A stretch of DNA of 64,000 nt, taken from the NCBI RefSeq assembly GCF_003369445.1, contig NZ_QRCU01000037.1, positions 62,001-126,000 of the forward strand. Reading direction: 5' to 3'. Below the pieces are notes generated by a model that had not been told where the DNA came from, ran no database searches, and saw only the letters and a list, made by a program, of their open reading frames with translations. The stretch is from Arthrobacter silvisoli. Its GTDB lineage: Bacteria > Actinomycetota > Actinomycetes > Actinomycetales > Micrococcaceae. Both the position numbers and the translations under genes were made by a program. Positions 1-10,146 of the stretch are shown here, in pieces (the stretch's first letter is position 1; the number at the start of each line of letters is the position of its first letter).

Positions 1-907
1 TCAGTGCCACGCGCCGTCCGTTGAGCTGGCGCACGACGACGGCGGGTCCGCTGCTGACGAGCATGGCCGTCGCACCGCCGTGGTGCCGCAGGCCCCAGCC
101 CCCGAAGTCGGCCGCCTTGACCTCCGCAGGCGTGGCGGCCGCGATGTCAACCGCCGGCACCTTCAGGACCCGGAGCACTCCGGCAAGGAAGACTTCGAGA
201 CCGGCGCGGTCGGCCTTGACCCTGACGAAGAGGAAACAGGCCCCAAGGATGGCGACGCCGAACACCAAGGCACCGAGCCACGGCACGGCAACCGAAATCA
301 GCATCGCCGGAAAGACCGCGGCCACACAGATCATAACGAACACCGAACTGCGGGCGTGGACCCACAGCTTCAGGGAGTCATCGGCCAAGCCGGGATCCTC
401 CCGGCGGATGCGCTCCGCTTCGAGGGCCGCATCGTCCTCCGGTGTCCACCGCGGATCGGGCTTGAAGGCGAAGACCATCACAACCCCCAGCGACAGCGCC
501 GCACCGGCACCGAGCGCCAGCACCGTGGCATCGACATGGGAACTACGCGCATCCGCCAATCCGGCCTGGCCCACCAAGCCCGCCGCGAGCACGGCGGTGA
601 TGAACAGGCTCACCATCAGGCCCAGCCCCATCATCAGCCGCCGCATGATGGCCGGCCGGGAAATGGGCACGGCCTGGACGAACACGAGCCACCCTGCCAG
701 GACCATGAGGGAAGCCCCGCCCGCCACATAGGCGCCGAACGGCGCAAAGCTGCTGCCGCCGTCGGCGTTCCAGGTCACCGCAAGGGAATCCGGAAGCTCA
801 GGCCGGAGCATGAGAGCGCAGACAACAAACGCTGCGGCGAGAAGGAGTGGGAATGCCACTGCAAAACGCAGTGCCCGGAAATCGAGAGAGTCGCGCAGCT
901 TGCCCAT
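1..907 (-). CDS. DUF1648-type membrane protein, C-terminus off the left edge
   Basis: The frame is open from an ATG at 907 down to the window edge, so the C-terminus is missing; 302 codons are visible. The N-terminus (MGKLRDSLDF) leads into a hydrophobic segment and then the phrase LPDSLAVTWNADGG, which resembles the DUF1648 signature after a first membrane helix. At least four to five further hydrophobic segments follow, with a charged loop (PDPRWTPEDDAALEAERIRRE) in the middle and a soluble C-terminal part. Function is unknown; DUF1648 proteins are integral membrane proteins, some linked to SdpI-like immunity. It diverges from pepN. Confidence 0.72.
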   Translation of the reverse strand, partial: MGKLRDSLDFRALRFAVAFPLLLAAAFVVCALMLRPELPDSLAVTWNADGGSSFAPFGAYVAGGASLMVLAGWLVFVQAVPISRPAIMRRLMMGLGLMVSLFITAVLAAGLVGQAGLADARSSHVDATVLALGAGAALSLGVVMVFAFKPDPRWTPEDDAALEAERIRREDPGLADDSLKLWVHARSSVFVMICVAAVFPAMLISVAVPWLGALVFGVAILGACFLFVRVKADRAGLEVFLAGVLRVLKVPAVDIAAATPAEVKAADFGGWGLRHHGGATAMLVSSGPAVVVRQLNGRRVAL

Positions 908-1045
908 GGCTTAACGCTACTCCCGGCCGACGACACTTTGTGATGAACCTTGCCAAGCCGGAAGGAACTGAAAGAATGGCTTCACAGCGCCGGAGCCGGG
1001 TGAACCCGTCCGGCTTCTCTGCACACCACTTCTTGGAGGCACCCC

Positions 1046-3607
1046 TTGCCAGGCCTGAACCTCACCCGCGCCGAAGCCGCGGAACGCGCGGAACTGCTCG
1101 CCGTCGAGTCCTACGACGTCGTCCTCGACCTGACGAGGGGCGGGACGGTCTTCGGGTCGACGACGGTGGTCAAGTTCACCGCCACGGCTGGTTCGTCCAC
1201 GTTCATCGACGCCATCACGGACAAGGTGCACAGCGTCACCCTGAACGGCAGGGAACTTGACCCGGCCGAGGTGTCCGACGGCGTCCGGATCCAGCTGCCG
1301 GACCTCGCCGCGGAAAACGAACTCACGGTGGTGGCGGACGCTCCCTACATGAACACGGGCGAGGGGTTGCACCGCTTCGTGGATCCCGTGGACGGCGAGG
1401 TGTACCTCTACACGCAGTTCGAGGTGCCGGATTCGCGCCGGATGTTCGCCGTCTTCGAACAGCCGGACCTGAAGGCAACCTTCACGTTCACCGTCACGGC
1501 CCCCTCGCACTGGGACGTCATCTCCAACTCCCCGACGCCCGAGCCTGCGGAAGCCACGCCGGGAGACAACGGGGAGGCCCGTTCGGTCTGGAGCTTCGCG
1601 CCCACCCCGCGGCTGTCCTCCTATGTCACGGCATTGATCGCCGGCCCGTACCAGTCGGTACGCAGCGAGGTCACCAGTTCCGACGGCCGGGTGGTCCCGC
1701 TGGGCGTCTTCGCCCGGAAGTCCCTGATGCAGTACCTCGACGCGGAGAACATCTTCGAACTGACCCGCCAGGGCTTCGAGTTCTTCGAGGCCCAGTTCGG
1801 CTTCCCCTATCCGTTCGAGAAGTACGACCAGCTGTTCGTTCCGGAATTCAATGCCGGCGCCATGGAGAACGCGGGCGCTGTGACCATCCTGGAAGGTTAC
1901 GTCTTCCGCGGAAAGGTGGCCGAGGCGCAGGTGGAGCGCCGCGCCATCACGGTCCTGCACGAGCTGGCGCATATGTGGTTCGGCGACCTCGTGACCATGC
2001 GCTGGTGGAACGACCTGTGGCTCAACGAATCCTTCGCCGAGTACATGTCCCATCTGGCGGCCGTCGAGAACACCGTCTTCGACCACGCCTGGACCACCTT
2101 CGCCTCGGTGGAGAAGTCGTGGGCATACCGGCAGGACCAGCTGCCCACTACGCACCCGATCTTCGCCGAGATCAACGACCTGCAGGACGTCGAAGTCAAC
2201 TTCGACGGCATCACCTACGCCAAGGGCGCCTCCGTGCTCCGCCAGCTGGTTGCGTGGGTGGGGCCGGAGCAGTTCATGGCGGGTGTCCGCGAATACTTCA
2301 AGAAGCACGCGTGGCAAAACACCGAACTGTCCGACCTCATGGTGGAACTGGAGGCGGCCAGCGGCCGGGAACTGGACCAATGGGGCAAGCTCTGGCTGGA
2401 AACGGCGGGGGTCAACACCCTCTCCCCCGAGATCGACGTGGACCACGACGGCGCCATCACCGGGTTCACCATCCGCCAGACCGCCATCGACGAGCAGCCC
2501 GTGCTGCGCCCGCACCGACTCGCAGTCGGTTTCTACGAGCTTTCCGGTTCCGGCAAGCTTGAGCGGGTGCACCGCGAGGAGCTCGACGTCGACGGCCCGG
2601 CCACTCAAGTCCCGGCACTGCTCGGAAAGCAACGCCCCGCGCTGATCCTGCTGAACGACGACGATCTTGCCTACGCCAAGGTCCGCCTCGATCCGGTGTC
2701 CCTGGCCAGCGCGAAGGCGCACTTGAAGGACTTCGCGTCCAGCCTGCCGCGGACCTTGGTGTGGGGCTCGGCCTGGGATGCAGCCCGTGACGGCGAGACC
2801 CCGGCGCGCGGCTACGTTGAGTTGATCCTGGCCAACATTGCATCCGAGACCGATTCCTCGGTGATCCTGGTGCAGCTGCGCCAGCTCGCCACCACGCTGA
2901 ACTTCTACGTGGCCGCCGAACACAAGGACGCAACCGCCGAGGCCGCCGCCGACCGGCTCTGGGACCTGGCTTCCTCGGTGGACGCCGGGTCCGATGCCCA
3001 GCTGCAGTTCGTGAAGTCCTTCGCGCTGCTGGCGCGCAGCGGAAACCAGTTGGACACCATCCAGGCGCTGCTCGACGGCTCCCGCTCCCTGGCCGGCCTC
3101 ACCCTGGACCAGGACCTGCGCTGGGAACTCCTGACCTCCCTCGTGGTCGGCGGGCGCGCGGACCAAGCGCGCATCGATGCCGAGCTCGAACGGGACCACA
3201 CGTCCAGCGGCCAGAACGCGGCAGCCCAGGCCGCAGCGGCGCTGCCGACGCCCGAAGCAAAGGCCGCAGCCTGGGAGAAGATCGTGGTCACTGGCGAGCT
3301 GTCCAACGCACTGCAGGGCTCCGCCGTCGCCGGCTTCACCCGCGTGCTGGACACCGCGCTGCTGGAACCGTACGCGGAGAAGTACTTCGAGGCGGTTCCC
3401 GAAATCTTCGCCAAGCGGACCCACGCCCTGGCCCAGCAGATCATCGTGGGCCTGTACCCGGCCCAGCTGACCACCCAGGACACCGTGGACCGGACCGACG
3501 CGTTCCTCGCCTCCCTGCCCGAGGAAAGCGCGGCACTGCGCCGCATGATGCTGGAGAACCGCGACGGCGTGGCCCGGGCCCTGCGCGCCCGGGCGGCCGA
3601 CGTCTGA
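1046..3607 (+). CDS. pepN: Aminopeptidase N (M1 zinc metallopeptidase)
   Basis: Cytoplasmic M1 aminopeptidase that removes N-terminal residues from peptides in protein turnover. The 853-residue length fits the actinobacterial family. The substrate-binding GAMEN motif is at residues 271-275. The zinc site HELAH is at 305-309, with the third ligand Glu328 in NESFAEY. The C-terminal half matches the ERAP1-like helical domain. The TTG start at 1046 is chosen because a GGAGG-like site lies about 8 bases upstream and the protein begins MPGLNLTRAEAAERAE, as in homologues. It is monocistronic, ending before a GC-rich hairpin. Confidence 0.95.
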   Translation: MPGLNLTRAEAAERAELLAVESYDVVLDLTRGGTVFGSTTVVKFTATAGSSTFIDAITDKVHSVTLNGRELDPAEVSDGVRIQLPDLAAENELTVVADAPYMNTGEGLHRFVDPVDGEVYLYTQFEVPDSRRMFAVFEQPDLKATFTFTVTAPSHWDVISNSPTPEPAEATPGDNGEARSVWSFAPTPRLSSYVTALIAGPYQSVRSEVTSSDGRVVPLGVFARKSLMQYLDAENIFELTRQGFEFFEAQFGFPYPFEKYDQLFVPEFNAGAMENAGAVTILEGYVFRGKVAEAQVERRAITVLHELAHMWFGDLVTMRWWNDLWLNESFAEYMSHLAAVENTVFDHAWTTFASVEKSWAYRQDQLPTTHPIFAEINDLQDVEVNFDGITYAKGASVLRQLVAWVGPEQFMAGVREYFKKHAWQNTELSDLMVELEAASGRELDQWGKLWLETAGVNTLSPEIDVDHDGAITGFTIRQTAIDEQPVLRPHRLAVGFYELSGSGKLERVHREELDVDGPATQVPALLGKQRPALILLNDDDLAYAKVRLDPVSLASAKAHLKDFASSLPRTLVWGSAWDAARDGETPARGYVELILANIASETDSSVILVQLRQLATTLNFYVAAEHKDATAEAAADRLWDLASSVDAGSDAQLQFVKSFALLARSGNQLDTIQALLDGSRSLAGLTLDQDLRWELLTSLVVGGRADQARIDAELERDHTSSGQNAAAQAAAALPTPEAKAAAWEKIVVTGELSNALQGSAVAGFTRVLDTALLEPYAEKYFEAVPEIFAKRTHALAQQIIVGLYPAQLTTQDTVDRTDAFLASLPEESAALRRMMLENRDGVARALRARAADV

Positions 3608-3664
3608 GTCCCGGCGCCTGATTCCTGTCGCCGCGCCCCCGGATCTTCCTGCGGATCTTCCTGC

Positions 3665-3699
3665 GCCTCCCGCACCGCCCGCCCGGCGGGACGGGAGGC
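3665..3699 (+). terminator. GC-rich hairpin after pepN
   Basis: GCCTCCCG at 3665-3672 pairs with CGGGAGGC at 3692-3699, and the interior can also fold. There is no T-run, so this is a possible weak terminator or mRNA end. Just upstream, GGATCTTCCTGC is duplicated in tandem (about 3650-3674). Confidence 0.4.
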
Positions 3700-3733
3700 A
3701 CAGCCGTCCAGGCGGCCGTTTAGACTGGGGCCC

Positions 3734-4210
3734 ATGAGCCTGGATGAACACCGCTACGCCCTCACCGTCCGCTGGACCGGAAACCTCGGCGAGGGCACGG
3801 CGGGCTACCGGGCCTACTCCCGCGACCACGATGTCGAAATCCCCGGACTCCCCGTGCTCAAGGGCTCCTCGGATCCCACGTTCCGCGGCGACCCCGCCCG
3901 CTACAACCCGGAACAGCTGCTGCTCGCGGCGCTGTCGCAGTGCCACATGCTGTCCTTCCTGCACGTGGCCGTCATGAACGGTGTGGTGGTGACCGGGTAC
4001 GTCGACAACGCCGAAGGGCTGATGCGGAGCAACCGGGACGGCAGCGGCCAGTTCGAAACCGTCACGCTCAAACCGCAGGTGACGGTCGCCAGCGAGGACC
4101 ACCTGCCACTGATGGCCGAGCTCCACCACAAGGCGAACCAGCTCTGCTTCATCGCACGGAGCGTGAACTTCCCCGTGCTCCACGAACCGGTCACGCGGGC
4201 CGAAGGCTAG
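3734..4210 (+). CDS. OsmC family peroxiredoxin-like protein
   Basis: A 158-residue OsmC/Ohr-fold protein. Members reduce organic hydroperoxides with a pair of cysteines, here Cys70 (LSQCHML) and Cys138 (NQLCFIARS), at the positions expected for the peroxidatic and resolving residues. The substrate and the OsmC or Ohr subtype are not settled by the sequence. A TAGACT -10-like hexamer at 3721-3726 lies 7 bases before the ATG and there is no ribosome-binding site, so the mRNA is probably leaderless. Its 3' end overlaps the convergent epimerase gene by 20 bases. Confidence 0.85.
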   Translation: MSLDEHRYALTVRWTGNLGEGTAGYRAYSRDHDVEIPGLPVLKGSSDPTFRGDPARYNPEQLLLAALSQCHMLSFLHVAVMNGVVVTGYVDNAEGLMRSNRDGSGQFETVTLKPQVTVASEDHLPLMAELHHKANQLCFIARSVNFPVLHEPVTRAEG

Positions 4211-5180
4211 CCAGCAGTTCCTTCTCGCGTTCAGCCCGCAGGCCGGCCCTCCGCGTCCGGTGGAACCCCCTGGCCAGCTCGTCGGCAAGGGTGTCCCGCA
4301 GCGTTTCCTGCCACGAACGCAGTCTCAGCCCCTGGGCGACGGCGGCCGCATGTGACCGCGCCATAAAGCCCTCGTGTTCCGGGGGCAGCCACAGCGGCAG
4401 CGAATCCTCGCCCGACCACGGCTGCACACCCTGCGCCTCCAGCCAGCCGGCTTCGGCCAGGACGCTCCCGGGGACGGCGCCCGCCAGCTCCCGGCACACC
4501 TCAAGGTACTCACCAAAGGACACCACTTCGCCCACGGCGTTGAACGCGCCGGCCAGCCCGCCTTCGGCTGCCGACAGGATCCACGCGGCAAGGTCACGGA
4601 CGTCGATGACCTGGACCGGGTCCCCGAGGATGTCCGGAACGAGAACCGGCCCGCCGCCGGAGGCAAAACGAGCCGGCCAGTAGCCGTAGCGGTCGCTGCC
4701 GTCCCCGGGTCCGGCGATGAGCCCGGCACGCACGATGTGTGCTTTCTCCCCCGCAGTTTCCAGGACAAGCTTTTCGATGGCCGACTTAGACTCCCCGTAT
4801 GTCTCCGGGGCTGCCTCCTTCCCCGGCGCCAACGGCGGAAGCAGCGCCGCTGCCTCATCGGCGCCCGGCTGGTCGTGGCGGCGGTACACCGAGCAACTGG
4901 ACACGAAGGTCCAGTGCCCGGTCCTGGCCGACAGCACGGCAAGCGCGGCGCGGGCATGGGCAGGATCGCGCGAGACGTCGACGACGGCGTCCCAGCCGCC
5001 GTCGAGCCCGCCATAGGCTTCGGTGCCTGCCGATCGGTCCGCGCGCACCCAGCGGACGCCCGGCGGCGGCTGCGCGACGGTGCCGCGGGCCAGGCACGTA
5101 ACGTGATGTCCGGCGTCAAGGGCTTGGCGGGCGATTTCGGCCGACAGGAACGCCGTGCCGCCCAGGATCAGGATGCGCAT
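4191..5180 (-). CDS. NAD-dependent epimerase/dehydratase (extended SDR)
   Basis: A 329-residue extended short-chain dehydrogenase. The N-terminal Rossmann motif is variant: MRILILGGTAFLSAEIARQA, GGTAFLS where GxxGxxG is usual. A Ser-Tyr-Lys-like region follows (FVSSCSVY, then TYGESKSAIEKLV), consistent with a YxxxK active site at Tyr-Gly-Glu-Ser-Lys. The substrate is unknown, and many such proteins are annotated as reductases or nucleotide-sugar epimerases. The C-terminus is Arg-rich. It converges on the OsmC gene with a 20-base overlap. Confidence 0.85.
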   Translation of the reverse strand: MRILILGGTAFLSAEIARQALDAGHHVTCLARGTVAQPPPGVRWVRADRSAGTEAYGGLDGGWDAVVDVSRDPAHARAALAVLSARTGHWTFVSSCSVYRRHDQPGADEAAALLPPLAPGKEAAPETYGESKSAIEKLVLETAGEKAHIVRAGLIAGPGDGSDRYGYWPARFASGGGPVLVPDILGDPVQVIDVRDLAAWILSAAEGGLAGAFNAVGEVVSFGEYLEVCRELAGAVPGSVLAEAGWLEAQGVQPWSGEDSLPLWLPPEHEGFMARSHAAAVAQGLRLRSWQETLRDTLADELARGFHRTRRAGLRAEREKELLASLRPA

Positions 5181-5283
5181 GCCGCCACGCTACGGCGATA
5201 GGGTTGATGGCGGACAGAGTGTTCAGCGCCCGGCGAACAGCTTCCGGGCGTACCCGTCAGATTCTTGAGGAGCAGCCCTGCCA

Positions 5284-5940
5284 ATGAACGCAAGCACCAC
5301 CACGATCCAGGATGCAGCCGAGGAAGCCGCCAAGATCGATCTCGGGGCCATACTCCTGACCGTCGGAATCGGCGTGGTGATCTGGATCGTGCTGCGGTTC
5401 GTGATCCTGCGCATCACCAGGAGGGTCGCGGAGGGCAGCAGTTTCTTCCGCAACGCGCCCTTCAAATGGGTGCAGCCGGCGTTCCGGGCTTTGGACCATG
5501 AGCGGCGTTCGCAGCGGGCACACACCATCGGTTCGCTGCTGACCAGCCTGCTGAGCGTGGTTGTTGCGGTGATCGTGATCATCTATGTGCTCAAGTTCCT
5601 CAATGTGGACATCGCTCCGCTGCTGACCAGCGTGGGAATCCTCGGCGTGGTGATCGGTTTCGGCGCCCAGCAGCTCATCCGCGATTTCCTCGCAGGGATC
5701 TTCATTACCATCGAAGACCAGTACGGCATCGGCGACGTGATCGTCACTGCCGAAGTGGTTGGTACGGTTGAATCCGTGGGGCTGCGGATCACCCGGCTCC
5801 GCGCCGAAGACGGCGCCATCTGGTACCTGCGCAACGGTGAGATCCTGCGTGTGGGCAACCGCTCCCAGGGCGACTACGTCCCGGCCCACGACAAAGACAC
5901 CGGCAGCGGCGGTTCCGCTGAGGAGAAGTCCAGTGAGTGA
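5284..5940 (+). CDS. Small-conductance mechanosensitive channel (MscS family)
   Basis: A 218-residue MscS-type protein of the inner membrane that would gate on membrane tension and release solutes under hypo-osmotic shock. Hydrophobic segments lie at about residues 19-40 and 80-105. They are followed by the pore-lining, Gly-rich segment (SVGILGVVIGFGAQQLIRDFLAG) and the beta domain signature EDQYGIGDVIV. The ATG at 5284 has a GAGGAG about 10 bases upstream. The 3' end overlaps the globin gene by 8 bases, implying translational coupling. Confidence 0.93.
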   Translation: MNASTTTIQDAAEEAAKIDLGAILLTVGIGVVIWIVLRFVILRITRRVAEGSSFFRNAPFKWVQPAFRALDHERRSQRAHTIGSLLTSLLSVVVAVIVIIYVLKFLNVDIAPLLTSVGILGVVIGFGAQQLIRDFLAGIFITIEDQYGIGDVIVTAEVVGTVESVGLRITRLRAEDGAIWYLRNGEILRVGNRSQGDYVPAHDKDTGSGGSAEEKSSE

Positions 5941-6433
5941 CACGGCAAACGGGCAGCAGTCCCCCGGCATCCCGGTCAACGCAGCGCCCCCGGCCGGCGA
6001 CCGGCCCCAGCTGATGCGCAACGACCCCTTCAGCCAGCCTGCCTATACGGACAGCTTCTATGACGCCGTGGGCGGGCATGAGACGTTCGTGAAGCTGATC
6101 GACGTCTTCTACGACGGCGTGGCAGGTGATCCGCTGCTGCGCCCGATGTACCCGGAAGAGGATCTCGGCCCCGCGAAGCGGCGGTTCCTGATGTTCCTGG
6201 AGCAGTATTGGGGCGGCCCGACGACGTACAGCCAGGAACGCGGGCACCCGCGCCTGCGGATGCGGCACATGCCGTTCCGGGTGACACCGGAAGCGAAGGA
6301 CCGGTGGCTGTTCCACATGCGCGCAGCCGTGGACTCGCTCCAGCTCCCGGCCCTGTACGAAGGTACGTTGTGGGACTACATGGAGCGGGCCGCGCTCACC
6401 ATGGTGAACAGCCCCTCCCCGGCGCAGCCCTAA
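5933..6433 (+). CDS. glbO: Group II truncated haemoglobin (GlbO-like)
   Basis: A 166-residue 2/2 globin with a roughly 35-residue N-terminal extension. The core (FYDAVGGHETFVKLIDVFYDGVAG) and the segments QYWGGPTTY and HPRLRMRHMPF (proximal His region) are typical of actinobacterial trHbO, proposed to bind O2/NO or peroxides at the membrane. The start is the GTG at 5933, preceded by GGAG and overlapping the mscS stop by 8 bases; the reading frame runs further upstream but has no supporting start. The pairing with mscS is an operon in which membrane and redox stress genes are co-expressed. Confidence 0.9.
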   Translation: MSDTANGQQSPGIPVNAAPPAGDRPQLMRNDPFSQPAYTDSFYDAVGGHETFVKLIDVFYDGVAGDPLLRPMYPEEDLGPAKRRFLMFLEQYWGGPTTYSQERGHPRLRMRHMPFRVTPEAKDRWLFHMRAAVDSLQLPALYEGTLWDYMERAALTMVNSPSPAQP

Positions 6434-6439
6434 GGCCTG

Positions 6440-7102
6440 CTAGGCGACGTTGAGTCCGAGGCCGGCGCCGGTGCGGACAAGGATGTGGCCGCGACTTCCG
6501 CTGAGCCGGTACCAGCGCCCGTTGCGGAAGAGCCGGTGCATGCCCTCCCCCAGGAAACCGAGGGCGAACGCCCCGAAGGCCGCGCCGGCGGGCACTCCCT
6601 CGCGGCCCGGCATGTCGCGGCCCCACACGGACGCCCGTGCGGCGGCCACCATGTGCGCTCCGGCCTGGTCGGGAACGACCCCGGCCACCTCCGCGATGCC
6701 GGCCTCGGCGACTGACTTCAGTTCGGCGTCGGACACTTCACCCAGCGGTTCCCAGCCGCCCCGGGGCGCGCCGACTCCCGCCCAGGATTCCGAAACGGTC
6801 GACGGCGGCAGCGGCAGCTCGACGTCGTCCGCACCCGAACGCGCCAGCCGGTCCAATACTGAAGCGAGTGTGACCGTCACGTCGGCTTGCGCTTCCTCGG
6901 CGAGGGCGCTCGTGCGCAGCCCGAGGATGGTGGGGGTCGCATCGCCGAGCGCCCGCGGGCGGAGGACGCAGACATAGGCCGCGAGGACGGTGCCAGCGGC
7001 CTGGAGGCGGACGGCGCCGTCGTCGATGCTCTTGGCACGAGTGACGTAGGTGCGCAGGTCCGCCAGATCGCGGGGATCGGCGAAGCGGAGGGAACTGGTC
7101 AT
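6440..7102 (-). CDS. Conserved hypothetical protein
   Basis: A 220-residue protein beginning MTSSLRFADPRDLADLRTYV. I do not recognise a named family. The sequence is Ala-rich and predominantly helical. It has a segment reading QAAGTVLAAYVCVLRPRALGD, a Pro/Gly-rich middle, and a C-terminal stretch rich in small residues (GAAFGAFALGFLGEGMHRLFRNGRWYRLSGSRGHILVRTG). No signal peptide is evident. The ATG at 7102 is preferred to an upstream extension to 7195, which would run towards the repeat region with unlike composition. It converges on glbO and diverges from tesB across a tandem repeat. Confidence 0.7.
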   Translation of the reverse strand: MTSSLRFADPRDLADLRTYVTRAKSIDDGAVRLQAAGTVLAAYVCVLRPRALGDATPTILGLRTSALAEEAQADVTVTLASVLDRLARSGADDVELPLPPSTVSESWAGVGAPRGGWEPLGEVSDAELKSVAEAGIAEVAGVVPDQAGAHMVAAARASVWGRDMPGREGVPAGAAFGAFALGFLGEGMHRLFRNGRWYRLSGSRGHILVRTGAGLGLNVA

Positions 7103-7168
7103 TACATCAGCCACAGCATCGACTCTACCGGCATGTCCGTCGCCGAGCGGCCTTGTGTCAGTTTGACC

Positions 7169-7410
7169 GGATTCGGGAGCCGTGGGTGGGCCCACACCGG
7201 CGAGGGACCCGGATCGTGCGAAGCGGGATTAGGGAGCCGTGGGTGGGCCCACACCGGCGAGGGACCCGGATCGTGCGAAGCGGGATTCGGGAGCCGTGGG
7301 TGGGCCCACACCGGCGAGGGACCCGGATCGTGCGAAGCGGGATTCGGGAGCCGTGGGTGGGCCCACGCCGGCGAGGGACCCGGATCGTGCGAAGCGGGAT
7401 TCGGGAGCCG
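7169..7410. repeat. 57-bp tandem repeat, four full copies plus a partial fifth
   Basis: Copies occupy 7169-7225, 7226-7282, 7283-7339 and 7340-7396, then about 14 bases of a fifth. They differ at only a few positions (for example TTAGGG against TTCGGG at the start of copy 2, and one ACACC to ACGCC change in copy 4). Each unit holds the perfect palindrome GTGGGCCCAC. The unit length is a multiple of three, so both strands stay open across the array. It fills the intergenic region between two divergent genes, directly upstream of the tesB promoter. Confidence 0.95.
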
Positions 7411-7418
7411 GTGGGGAC

Positions 7419-7424
7419 TAGAGT
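7419..7424 (+). promoter_or_regulatory. tesB -10 element
   Basis: TAGAGT lies 6 bases before the tesB ATG, immediately after the last partial repeat. This predicts a leaderless transcript starting at or next to the ATG. No convincing -35 is visible because the repeat occupies that position. Confidence 0.55.
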
Positions 7425-7430
7425 CGAACC

Positions 7431-8339
7431 ATGACTGACGCGCACCCCGGCCTGGTCGACCAGGCTGTCCCCGAGGACCCCACCGCCACCCTCATCGAAC
7501 TGCTTTCGCTGGCTGATTTCGACGGCGCCCGGACCGACGAGGACATATTCCTCGGCCCCTCGCAGAAGCAGCCCCGGCACCGGGTGTTCGGCGGGCAGGT
7601 CCTGGCACAATCGCTCATCGCCGGGATGCGGACAGTCGACGATGACCGGGTGGTCCACTCGATGCACGGGTACTTCCTGCGCCCTGGCGACGCCAACCAG
7701 CCGATAACCTTCGGGGTGCAGCGCCTCCGGGACGGCCGTTCCTTCTCGGCGCGCCGGGTGCACGCGTACCAGAACGGCCAGCCGATCCTGTCCATGATCG
7801 CGTCGTTCCAGACGGACGCCGAGGGCGTTGAACACCAGTCGACCATGCCCGAGGGCATCCCTGACCCCGAAAGCCTGCCAAGCACGGCGGACCTGCTGCG
7901 GAAGTACGACCACCCGTTGGCCCGCCACATGTCCTTCGAACGGCCCTTCGACGTGCGGCATGTCGACTCCGCCCTGTATGTCGAGGCTCCCAAGGAGCAG
8001 GTGGCCAGGAACGCCGTCTGGATGAAAACCCTCGGACCCATGCCCGAGGACCCGGACTTCCACCGGGCCGCCCTTGCCTACGCGAGCGACTACACGATCC
8101 TCGAACCCATCCTGCGGCGCAACGGGCTGAGCTGGATGACTCCCGGCATGAGCGTGGCGAGCCTGGACCACGCCATGTGGTGGCACCGGCCCGTCCGCGT
8201 GGACGAATGGCTGCTCTACGTCCAGGAGTCGCCCAGCGCCCAGGGTGCGCGCGGCCTGTCAACCGGGAAGATCTTCAGCCGTGACGGTGTACACGTGGCC
8301 ACCGTGGCGCAGGAGGGTATGCTCCGGCTTCCGGAGTAG
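7431..8339 (+). CDS. tesB: Acyl-CoA thioesterase II
   Basis: A 302-residue double hotdog-fold thioesterase that hydrolyses acyl-CoA to free fatty acid and CoA. The N-terminal hotdog contains RVFGGQVLAQSL and HSMHGYFLRPGD. The C-terminal hotdog contains ALAYASDYTIL (catalytic Asp region), MSVASLDHAMWWHRP and VATVAQEGMLRLPE (catalytic Gln region), matching the Asp-Thr/Ser-Gln triad of TesB. The length is usual for the family. No ribosome-binding site is needed if the transcript is leaderless. A strong hairpin follows the gene. Confidence 0.94.
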   Translation: MTDAHPGLVDQAVPEDPTATLIELLSLADFDGARTDEDIFLGPSQKQPRHRVFGGQVLAQSLIAGMRTVDDDRVVHSMHGYFLRPGDANQPITFGVQRLRDGRSFSARRVHAYQNGQPILSMIASFQTDAEGVEHQSTMPEGIPDPESLPSTADLLRKYDHPLARHMSFERPFDVRHVDSALYVEAPKEQVARNAVWMKTLGPMPEDPDFHRAALAYASDYTILEPILRRNGLSWMTPGMSVASLDHAMWWHRPVRVDEWLLYVQESPSAQGARGLSTGKIFSRDGVHVATVAQEGMLRLPE

Positions 8340-8358
8340 CCGCCGGCCCAGGAACGAC

Positions 8359-8397
8359 GGAAGGCCGGCCCCAGCGGGGCCGGCCTTCCGTGTTTTT
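8359..8397 (+). terminator. Rho-independent terminator after tesB
   Basis: A 14-bp perfect stem (8359-8372 with 8376-8389), 3-base loop and a T-run at 8393-8397. It lies between convergent tesB and ettA. The T-run is only on the plus strand. Confidence 0.92.
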
Positions 8398-8404
8398 GGC
8401 GGTG

Positions 8405-10087
<1,683 letters not shown>

Positions 10088-10146
10088 GCCCTTAAATCTA
10101 ATGGGTGGCAAGGCAGATCTCACATTCGGAACGAAGCGCAGCAGGC

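Noticed and set aside
917..4288. 1123-codon open frame on the minus strand, antisense to pepN
   Set aside because: Translation is Arg/Gly/His-rich with no family resemblance. It covers the whole of a clear M1 aminopeptidase and is an effect of high GC.
5759..5932. Upstream 58-codon extension of the globin gene
   Set aside because: It overlaps mscS in another frame. The GTG at 5933 with a ribosome-binding site gives the globin start.
7169..7410. CRISPR array
   Set aside because: The 57-bp units are directly contiguous with no spacers and no cas genes are present.
7158..8186. 342-codon minus-strand frame combining the 57-bp repeat and tesB antisense
   Set aside because: Open because the repeat is a multiple of three and tesB is GC-rich. 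No start with a ribosome-binding site.
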